A stretch of DNA of 8,882 bases from Lysobacteraceae bacterium (GTDB taxonomy: Bacteria; Pseudomonadota; Gammaproteobacteria; Xanthomonadales; Xanthomonadaceae): the NCBI GenBank assembly GCA_003449195.1, contig DMID01000145.1, forward strand, positions 1-8,882. Reading direction: 5' to 3'. The notes under the pieces are model-generated. The model was not told the DNA's origin. It saw nothing but the letters and a program-made list of their open reading frames with translations, and did not search any database. Both the position numbers and the translations under genes were made by a program. Below are positions 1 to 4,768 of the stretch, piece after piece (within the stretch, counting starts at the first letter, position 1; each line of letters opens with the position of its first letter).

Positions 1-47
1 GCATCCTGATGGAAGGCTGGGTGCGGGTGCCGGGCGACTCTTTCTGA
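1..47 (+). CDS. 3' end of an unidentified plus-strand gene (partial)
   Basis: Reading from base 3, the frame gives fourteen codons (I-L-M-E-G-W-V-R-V-P-G-D-S-F) and then TGA at 45-47. A GC-rich hairpin follows 10 bases later, as expected at a gene end. The tail is too short to assign a family. It would be convergent with the EF-hand gene. That this is a gene at all is inferred from the stop-then-hairpin arrangement; it could be a chance open frame. Confidence 0.35.
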   Translation, partial: ILMEGWVRVPGDSF

Positions 48-57
48 AACGGCCGCG

Positions 58-88
58 GGCCGCGCCGCGCCGTGCGGGCAGCGCGGCC
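58..88. terminator. Candidate bidirectional terminator hairpin between convergent genes
   Basis: An 8-bp perfect stem (GGCCGCGC at 58-65, GCGCGGCC at 81-88) encloses a 15-base loop. It lies between the TGA at 45-47 of the plus-strand frame and the stop of the minus-strand EF-hand gene at 137, so it could serve both. There is no T-tract on either side, so intrinsic termination is plausible but not certain. Confidence 0.4.
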
Positions 89-136
89 ACCCGATGCTCC
101 GGCAATCGGATGGCCGCACTCCTGCCGCCGCATGCT

Positions 137-517
137 TCAGTGCGGCTTGCCGGTGCCTCCCTGATTCTGGGTGGCTGCCGCATCGCTGCGCTTCCGGGTG
201 CAGGCGGTGTATTCGGCCGTGGTCAGACGCCCGTCGGCGTCGGCATCGGCCTCGTCGAAGACAGTGCTCAGGCCGGCATCGGCGCGGGCTTCCGCCTTGG
301 TGATCGCGCCATCGCCATCGGCATCGATCTCTTCCCAGGTGTGCGGCCGCGTGCTGGTCGGTGCGGTCGCTTCGTCTTCGCTGACGGCCGCCGCAGACTG
401 ACCGGATTGCTTCTCGGCCGAATGGCCCTTGTGGGTTTGTGCCAGCGCCATCGGCGCGGCCGTCATCAGGCCCAGCACGGCCAATGCACACACGAGATTG
501 CGGTACGGGATGTTCAT
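137..517 (-). CDS. Secreted EF-hand calcium-binding protein
   Basis: This is a 126-residue protein. Residues 1-26 form a signal peptide (short positive N-terminus, hydrophobic core, A-L-A cleavage site before Gln27). A Ser/Ala/Glu-rich stretch follows, then two canonical 12-residue EF-hand loops: D65-A-D67-G-D69-G-A-I-T-K-A-E76 and D91-A-D93-A-D95-G-R-L-T-T-A-E102. Both keep Asp at positions 1, 3 and 5, Gly at 6 and Glu at 12, so both should bind calcium. The C-terminal tail is basic, then Gln/Gly-rich. The start at 517 is fixed by an AAGGAGG Shine-Dalgarno sequence at 523-529 with a 5-base gap; the frame runs on upstream but has no ribosome site there. It is probably periplasmic or extracellular. 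A calcium-sensing or buffering role is inferred, and no partner is visible. It appears monocistronic, with its own candidate promoter and leader hairpin. Confidence 0.9.
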   Translation of the reverse strand: MNIPYRNLVCALAVLGLMTAAPMALAQTHKGHSAEKQSGQSAAAVSEDEATAPTSTRPHTWEEIDADGDGAITKAEARADAGLSTVFDEADADADGRLTTAEYTACTRKRSDAAATQNQGGTGKPH

Positions 518-522
518 CAGGT

Positions 523-529
523 CCTCCTT
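523..529 (-). promoter_or_regulatory. Strong ribosome binding site of the EF-hand gene
   Basis: On the minus strand AAGGAGG lies 5 bases before the ATG at 517. It decides the start codon over the longer open frame that runs to 619. Confidence 0.85.
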
Positions 530-539
530 TTCAAGGATT

Positions 540-561
540 GCGGAAGCGCTGCTGCTTCCGC
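540..561 (-). other. Leader hairpin just upstream of the EF-hand ribosome binding site
   Basis: CGGAAGC at 541-547 pairs perfectly with GCTTCCG at 554-560 around a 6-base loop, and G540-C561 extends the stem to 8 bp. It lies 10 bases upstream of the Shine-Dalgarno sequence, in the presumed untranslated leader. It may stabilise the mRNA or modulate translation. It lacks the context of a terminator because the gene starts right after it. Confidence 0.5.
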
Positions 562-647
562 GACCCACCCTGCGAGGCGATGGATGAACCCTGTCGGGTG
601 CACGGGCAGCGCATTTCACGCGCCGGTGACCTGCCGCGCGGCCATCC

Positions 648-676
648 CTGATAAACCGATGTCAGTCCGGCGTGAA
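648..676 (-). promoter_or_regulatory. Candidate sigma-70-type promoter of the EF-hand gene
   Basis: On the minus strand TTCACG (671-676) and TATCAG (648-653) are 17 bases apart. They match the -35 and -10 consensus at about four positions each. The site lies upstream of the EF-hand gene and downstream of the hairpin ending the preceding gene. It implies a leader of roughly 120 bases. This is inferred from consensus only. Confidence 0.3.
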
Positions 677-713
677 GCGCATGTCGGCTTTGCGTTGCCG
701 GCCGCCCGGAAGC

Positions 714-739
714 CTTGCCGCAGCTTGGGCTGCGGCAAG
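714..739 (-). terminator. 11-bp hairpin terminator after the small membrane protein gene
   Basis: CTTGCCGCAGC (714-724) and GCTGCGGCAAG (729-739) form a perfect 11-bp stem with a four-base loop. It begins 8 bases past the stop codon at 747. There is no downstream T-run, as with other hairpins in this window, so termination may rely on the stem alone or on Rho. Confidence 0.65.
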
Positions 740-746
740 CGTCGGG

Positions 747-1121
747 TCACGGCGTCGGCACGTCGTCGTGCGACTGCCGGTTGAACAGCCACCAACCCAG
801 GCCGACGCCGGACAAGGCACCGACCACTTCGAGCACCACGCGCCCGCCCAGTTCGTCGGGGTCGTGGATCCAGGCCAGGGCCAGCCTCGCGTACAGCGGT
901 GACTCCAGCCGCACGATGCTGGTGTAGAACAGGTTCCAGATGTCCACGCCGGCCCCGGCCGCCACCGCGATCAGGCACGCCCAGCCGATGATCTGGCCTT
1001 GCGACATCCCCCCGCGCAACCCCAGCCAGCGCCAGCCGCAGAACACCAGCAAGCCGATCAGCAAGGCGATCACGCCGGCTTCCAGCGAGCCGAGCAGGCC
1101 GAAGTGCAGCGGAAGATTCAT
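747..1121 (-). CDS. Small membrane protein with three predicted helices, function unknown
   Basis: I do not recognise a family. The 124-residue protein has three hydrophobic segments, at about residues 12-35, 43-66 and 94-113. A short Arg/Gly/Gln-containing loop joins the first two. A longer loop (about 67-93), with an Arg-Leu-Glu-Ser segment and an acidic His-Asp-Pro-Asp-Glu motif, joins the last two. The tail is polar (Asn-Arg-Gln-Ser-His-Asp-Asp). There is no cleavable signal peptide, so it is probably an inner-membrane protein. The ATG at 1121 is preferred because GGAG at 1128-1131 lies 6 bases before it; a TTG start six codons upstream has no such site. A 182-base gap separates it from the dipeptidase gene upstream, so it may be transcribed separately. 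A hairpin follows its stop. Confidence 0.75.
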   Translation of the reverse strand: MNLPLHFGLLGSLEAGVIALLIGLLVFCGWRWLGLRGGMSQGQIIGWACLIAVAAGAGVDIWNLFYTSIVRLESPLYARLALAWIHDPDELGGRVVLEVVGALSGVGLGWWLFNRQSHDDVPTP

Positions 1122-1249
1122 GGCGTGCTCCGTGTGCAAAGGGCGCCAGTCTAGTCGCTCGCGCGCAGTGCCGGCCGTCCCGCATCTGCCAAATGCAGCC
1201 GCATTCGCGGCAGGCGCAACCGAATGATGCGGAAATCACGCATCGCAAA

Positions 1250-1275
1250 CCTGCGTGCGCACCGGCAGGCGCAGG
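1250..1275 (-). terminator. Weak candidate hairpin downstream of the dipeptidase gene
   Basis: CCTGCG (1250-1255) pairs with CGCAGG (1270-1275), and TGC/GCA can add three inner pairs past a 2-base bulge. It lies about 28 bases past the stop of the peptidoglycan operon's last gene. The stem is imperfect and there is no T-tract. The rest of 1122-1303 shows no convincing promoter. Confidence 0.2.
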
Positions 1276-1303
1276 CGGGACGGGAACGGGATCGCAACCG
1301 GCT

Positions 1304-2044
1304 TCAGCGCACCGGCACGTCGTATTGCAGCATCGGCGTCGGTTCCGGCTTGAACGTGTAGTGCCACCACTCGTTCTCGTAATTGACGAAGCCCACGGCG
1401 GCCATCGCATCGAGCAGGCGCTTGCGGTTGCCGCGCTGCACCGGGCTCAAGCCCGGCACGTCGGTATGCGCGCGCAAGCCGAAATAGTCGAAGCCGGTAC
1501 CCATGTCCAGCGCCGTGCAGGCCTTGCGGCAATCGAGCAGGCCCAGATCGACGGTTGCACCGCGGCTGTGGCCGGACACCTCGGCCACGTAGCCGTCGGG
1601 GATGATCCGCGCCTTGTCCAGATCCGGGTAGAACTCGGCCTTGTTCGCCTGGTCGGCCGGGTCGGCGGCCCAGGCGACGAAGGCCTTGACCGCGCGCACG
1701 GGGCGGTAGCAGTCGTACATCAGCAGCGAATACCCCTCGGCACGCAGGCCGGCCTGCACCTTCGCCAACGCCTGCGCCACCGGTGCCAGCAACAGGCAGG
1801 TCGGCGCCTCGTAACCGGGCACCGGGCGGGCGGTGAAGTTGTGCCAGCCGGCATAGCGCATGTCCACGGCGATGTCCGGTGCCAGCGTGCGCACGTCCAC
1901 CAGCCTGGCTTCGGCGGCCGTGGTGGCCGGCGACACGCTCACCTCGCCGGCAAGCGCAGGAAACGCGAATGCCGTTGCCGCCATCGCGAGCGCACAAACG
2001 GCCAGCGGCAGGTATCGAATGCGACGAGCCATTGGCGGATTCAT
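1304..2044 (-). CDS. ddpX: Secreted D-alanyl-D-alanine dipeptidase (VanX/DdpX, peptidase M15D family)
   Basis: This zinc enzyme should hydrolyse D-Ala-D-Ala to D-alanine. The 246-residue protein has the family's full active site: S-G-H159-S-R-G-A-T-V-D166, giving zinc ligands His159 and Asp166, and E225-W-W-H228, giving the catalytic base Glu225 and third ligand His228. Arg114 in D-C-Y-R-P matches the conserved substrate-binding Arg of VanX. Residues 1-32 form a signal peptide (basic start, hydrophobic core, P-A-L-A before Gly), so the enzyme should act in the periplasm, like Salmonella PcgL and unlike cytoplasmic VanX. Cys17 lies in the hydrophobic core, but the preceding L-A-V is not a good lipobox. 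The start is uncertain: ATG at 2044 or 2032, neither with a strong ribosome site. It is the last gene of a three-gene unit, 38 bases after the amidase. Nothing suggests vancomycin resistance: there is no vanH, vanA or vanRS nearby. Confidence 0.9.
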   Translation of the reverse strand: MNPPMARRIRYLPLAVCALAMAATAFAFPALAGEVSVSPATTAAEARLVDVRTLAPDIAVDMRYAGWHNFTARPVPGYEAPTCLLLAPVAQALAKVQAGLRAEGYSLLMYDCYRPVRAVKAFVAWAADPADQANKAEFYPDLDKARIIPDGYVAEVSGHSRGATVDLGLLDCRKACTALDMGTGFDYFGLRAHTDVPGLSPVQRGNRKRLLDAMAAVGFVNYENEWWHYTFKPEPTPMLQYDVPVR

Positions 2045-2082
2045 CCGGCAGGAAGCGATGCGCGCATCATCCGGCCGCGGCC

Positions 2083-2829
2083 TTACTGCGTCCACGCATC
2101 GCGGGTCAGCGCGTACAGGATGCTGCGGTCCTTGCCGTCCAGTTCGGTCGCGCCGTCGCCGCGGTAGTGGTTGCGGAACGCGCGCACGGTGGCGGCCTTG
2201 TCGTCGAGCGGGTAGCCGATCAGGCGCAGCGCGATCCACGGGTCGAAGTTGGCCGGCGGGGTTTGGTCGTCGCGGTCGGGCCAGCGGCCGTAGCCGGCAT
2301 CGGCCAGCCGCTTCCACGGGAACAGCGGGCCCGGGTCGGGCTTGCGGGTCGGCGCGAAATCCTGATGGCCGACGATGGCCGAACGCGGAATGCGCAGCCG
2401 CTTGCACAGGTCGTCCAGCAACACGATCAGGCTGTCGACCTGCGCATCCGGGAACGGGCTGTGCCCGTCGTTGTCGATCTCGATGCCGATCGAGGCCGAG
2501 TTCAAGTCGGTGATCGTGCCCCATTGCCCGGGACCGGCCTGCCACGCGCGCTTGCCGTCGGCGACGAGTTGATACAGATGTCCGTCACGGCCGACCAGAT
2601 AATGCGCGCTGACCGGGCCGCCGCTGTTGGCCGTGCGCAACGTGTCCAGCGATTCCTGCGCCGACTCCTGGTCGGTGTAGTGCAGCACGATCAGGATCGG
2701 CCTGCGCGCGTCGAAATTCTTCGACGGCACCCAAGTGGCCAACGGATTGCGCGGGTCGTGGGCGCAGGCGGACAGCAGCACGGCAAGCAGCAGCATGCCA
2801 AGCAGGCGGGACGGAAGGGAACGCAACAT
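2083..2829 (-). CDS. amiD: Outer-membrane lipoprotein N-acetylmuramoyl-L-alanine amidase (AmiD type, Amidase_2 fold)
   Basis: This zinc amidase should cut the bond between (anhydro)N-acetylmuramic acid and L-Ala of peptidoglycan stem peptides. The 248-residue protein begins with a lipoprotein signal ending in lipobox L19-S-A-C22. Residue +2 is Ala, not Asp, which favours sorting to the outer membrane. The Amidase_2/AmpD catalytic domain covers about residues 43-175. Its zinc ligands are His50 (V-L-H-Y-T), His155 (V-G-H-Q-D-F) and Asp165 (K-P-D-P-G). Glu117 (I-G-I-E-I-D) and Lys163 match the catalytic Glu and Lys of the family. Residues about 192-248 form a small helical C-terminal part like the peptidoglycan-binding-like domain of AmiD. 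The ATG at 2829 has GAGGAA (2838-2843) 8 bases upstream; the ATG at 2835 is only 2 bases from it, so 2829 is preferred. It starts 17 bases after the serine hydrolase stop, which implies co-transcription. Cytoplasmic AmpD lacks both the lipobox and the C-terminal part. Confidence 0.92.
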   Translation of the reverse strand: MLRSLPSRLLGMLLLAVLLSACAHDPRNPLATWVPSKNFDARRPILIVLHYTDQESAQESLDTLRTANSGGPVSAHYLVGRDGHLYQLVADGKRAWQAGPGQWGTITDLNSASIGIEIDNDGHSPFPDAQVDSLIVLLDDLCKRLRIPRSAIVGHQDFAPTRKPDPGPLFPWKRLADAGYGRWPDRDDQTPPANFDPWIALRLIGYPLDDKAATVRAFRNHYRGDGATELDGKDRSILYALTRDAWTQ

Positions 2830-2846
2830 CGGCATGCTTCCTCGAA

Positions 2847-4457
2847 TCAACGGGCATCGCACGCGGCGATGCGGGTAAAGGCCAGATCGGCGTAGTCGTA
2901 GCTGAAGTCGGTATCCGGGTCGATGGCCGACAGTGCCAGCGTGGTGGTACGGGCGTGCGCATCGTGCTTGAACGCCAGCCACGGCTCGGCGTCCACGCTG
3001 TCTTCGTCCCAGTCCACCAGCCAGCGCGCACCGAGCTTCATCACCCGGCCGCGCAGCATCGGCGAGCGCCTGGACGCAAAACGCACACTGCCGTCCGGCG
3101 CCGGGCAGATGCGCACCTCGCCAAACCACGGGTCGCGGTACACGCCCTGCCAACCGGCCAGATCGCGCGTGCTCGCCGGCACCCGGGACGAGGTGTCCGG
3201 CTTGCGCGACGACGCCGGCCGCGCGGCATCTTCCCGATCCAGCAGGCCGGCGTAATACGCCGCGTCGCGGTGCGCCTGTGGTTCGGTCCAGCGCTTGATC
3301 AACGCTTCGCCGAGTACCGTGCGCGCGGCCTCGCCTTCGCCGTTGGTGAGGATGACGAAACCGTTGCGCCGGTCCGGCAACATCGCCACCGACGAATACA
3401 TGCCCGCCAGCGTGCCGGTATGGGCCACCTTCCATTGCCCGTCCACGTCGGCGATGCGCCAGCCGAAACCGTAGCCGTACATGTGCGTGTTGTCCCATTC
3501 GCGTGCCCGCTGCGAGATCGGCATCGGCATCTGCAGGGCCCACACCACGCGGCGTTGCGCCTGCGACAGCCACGTCGACTTCGGATCCAGCCACATGCCC
3601 ACCCAGGTCAGCATGTCGTTGATGCTGCAGCGGATGCCGCCGGCCGGCATGGACGCGATGTCAGGCACCACGTCGCCGTCCTCGCGGATCGGCACGTTGC
3701 CCGCTGCGGTGCGCATGTGCGGCTGGGCGACGTTGCCCACCCGTGCCGGGCGCCAGCTGCCGACCTGGCAGCGGCCCATGCCGAGCGGGCCGAACAGTTG
3801 CTCGCGCACCAGCACGTCGTAGGGTTTGCCGCCGGCTGCCGCAGCCACCTCGCCGGCCACCACGTACAGCAGGTTGTCGTAGGCGTAATGCGAACGGAAG
3901 CTGTGGGTGGGCTTGAGCCAGCGCAGCCCGGCAATGATGTCGGCGCGGGTGAAATCGTTGGGCTCGGGCCACAGCATCAGGTCGCCAGCCCCCAGCCCCA
4001 GCCCGCTGTTGTGCAGCAACAGGTCGCGCACCTGGAAATTGGCGGTGACCCAATCGTCGTGCATGCGAAAGCCCGGCAGGTATTTCGTCACCGGGTCGTC
4101 CCACTTCAGCCTGCCCTGATCCACCAGCCGCGCCAGCACGCCGGTGGTCATCGCCTTGCTGTTGGAGGCGATCTTGAACAGCGTGTCCGGCGTGACCGGC
4201 TCGCCCTTGCCCGCCTCCAGCTCACCGGCGGTACGCAGGTAGACCACCTTGCCGTCTTCGATCACGCCGACGGCAAGACCCGGCAAGGCATAGTGCGCAA
4301 AGGTGTAATCGAAGGCCGCGTCCAGCTCGGCCTTGCGCGCATCGCCCGCATCCGCCGCCATGCCGGGCATGGCGATGCCTGCGGCCAGCAACACGCCGGC
4401 AAGCAGGCCGACGCGGCGTCTTGCCACCGCTGCCGGAGAAGATGTCCGTCGTGCCAC
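2847..4457 (-). CDS. Secreted serine hydrolase, class C beta-lactamase/DD-peptidase fold, with C-terminal DUF3471-like domain
   Basis: The 536-residue protein has a signal peptide (residues 1 to about 35, with Arg-rich start, hydrophobic core and M-A-A before Asp). The beta-lactamase-fold domain spans about 42-390 and has all three active-site motifs: S98-N-S-K101 (nucleophile Ser98, Lys101), Y193-D-N195, and H346-T-G348 in place of the KTG of true beta-lactamases. A low-complexity Ser/Arg/Pro linker (about 405-430) leads to a C-terminal beta-rich domain (about 432-530) resembling DUF3471, often found behind such hydrolases. HTG/HSG is typical of esterase- or peptidase-like members, so a DD-carboxypeptidase, D-aminopeptidase or esterase role is more likely than antibiotic resistance. 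The substrate cannot be read from sequence. The GTG start at 4457 is chosen because GGAGGT lies 8 bases before it and the signal peptide follows at once; the open frame extends far upstream without such support. It is the first gene of the unit with the amidase and dipeptidase, which points to peptidoglycan peptides. Confidence 0.9.
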   Translation of the reverse strand: MARRTSSPAAVARRRVGLLAGVLLAAGIAMPGMAADAGDARKAELDAAFDYTFAHYALPGLAVGVIEDGKVVYLRTAGELEAGKGEPVTPDTLFKIASNSKAMTTGVLARLVDQGRLKWDDPVTKYLPGFRMHDDWVTANFQVRDLLLHNSGLGLGAGDLMLWPEPNDFTRADIIAGLRWLKPTHSFRSHYAYDNLLYVVAGEVAAAAGGKPYDVLVREQLFGPLGMGRCQVGSWRPARVGNVAQPHMRTAAGNVPIREDGDVVPDIASMPAGGIRCSINDMLTWVGMWLDPKSTWLSQAQRRVVWALQMPMPISQRAREWDNTHMYGYGFGWRIADVDGQWKVAHTGTLAGMYSSVAMLPDRRNGFVILTNGEGEAARTVLGEALIKRWTEPQAHRDAAYYAGLLDREDAARPASSRKPDTSSRVPASTRDLAGWQGVYRDPWFGEVRICPAPDGSVRFASRRSPMLRGRVMKLGARWLVDWDEDSVDAEPWLAFKHDAHARTTTLALSAIDPDTDFSYDYADLAFTRIAACDAR

Positions 4458-4465
4458 TGTTTCAG

Positions 4466-4471
4466 ACCTCC
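4466..4471 (-). promoter_or_regulatory. Ribosome binding site that fixes the GTG start of the serine hydrolase
   Basis: GGAGGT on the minus strand lies 8 bases before the GTG at 4457. No ATG lies between this site and the signal peptide, so the non-ATG start is well supported. Confidence 0.8.
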
Positions 4472-4500
4472 ATCCAGGGTTTGGTCGCACCCTCGCCCCG

Positions 4501-4528
4501 CTGCCGGCAAATGTCGGCAAATGCCGGC
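4501..4528 (-). repeat. 10-bp phased direct repeats, copy nearer the operon (candidate operator)
   Basis: On the minus strand, reading from 4528, the units GCCGGCATTT, GCCGACATTT and the partial unit GCCGGCAG follow one another with exact 10-base spacing. An 18-base part (4511-4528) recurs at 4622-4639 with 16 of 18 identities. The site lies 44 to 71 bases upstream of the GTG start of the serine hydrolase. Direct repeats at about one helical turn are typical of OmpR/PhoB-type regulator sites. The regulator is unknown and no regulator gene lies in the window. Confidence 0.5.
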
Positions 4529-4621
4529 GGCAGTACAACCTGCAGCGGTGCGGCCTTGCCGGTTCACTTGAACTCGTATTCCGACGGGGCACGTCATCCC
4601 TGGCGATGGAACCTGCATCCG

Positions 4622-4639
4622 ATGTCTGCAAATCCCGGC
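4622..4639 (-). repeat. Second, distal copy of the 18-bp motif
   Basis: The bases match those at 4511-4528 at 16 of 18 positions. On the minus strand it reads as GCCGGGATTT followed by GCAGACAT, the same two-unit structure in the same orientation. The start-to-start distance between the copies is 111 bases. It is probably a second binding site for the same factor, or a diverged duplication. Confidence 0.45.
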
Positions 4640-4731
4640 AATGGCGAGCTCCCTCCGCAGCGTTGCCGTTTTGTTGCTTACCACGCATGGAAACCCGGCT
4701 CAAGCACATTGGCTCGTGCCTGCCGGCCGGC

Positions 4732-4762
4732 CCGCCCGCCTCCGCGTCGCGGAGGCGGGCGG
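4732..4762 (-). terminator. 15-bp hairpin terminator after the TonB-dependent receptor gene
   Basis: Bases 4732-4746 and 4748-4762 are perfect reverse complements around T4747. The innermost pairs must open to make a 3-5 base loop. The stem is almost all G+C and begins 6 bases past the receptor stop codon. There is no T-run, but its length and position make it a convincing end of the transglutaminase-receptor unit. Confidence 0.8.
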
Positions 4763-4768
4763 CTTGCC

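Larger units (their letters stand above)
4458..4731. other. Non-coding regulatory region upstream of the peptidoglycan operon
   Basis: This stretch separates the terminator hairpin of the receptor gene from the start of the serine hydrolase. It contains the hydrolase ribosome site and two copies of an 18-bp repeated motif. I found no promoter I would trust: TTGAGC followed 17 bases later by TAAGCA on the minus strand has a fair -35 but a poor -10. Open frames crossing it on either strand look like GC-driven shadows. Confidence 0.5.

Noticed and set aside
1122..1139. TTG start six codons upstream of the chosen start of the small membrane protein
   Set aside because: It would place the GGAG ribosome site inside the coding region and has no site of its own.
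1180..1204. A third copy of the GCATTT-type operator motif upstream of the small membrane protein
   Set aside because: On the minus strand GCATTTGGCAGATGC shares only about seven consecutive bases with the repeats near 4511 and needs gaps to align further. That is too weak to count.
1304..2044. Part of a vancomycin-resistance cluster
   Set aside because: Only the VanX-like gene is present, with no vanH, vanA-type ligase or two-component regulator beside it, and the protein has a signal peptide.
2955..4571. A 538-codon plus-strand open frame antisense to the serine hydrolase
   Set aside because: Its Arg/His/Ala/Val-rich, domain-free translation overlaps a well-supported gene with three catalytic motifs on the other strand.
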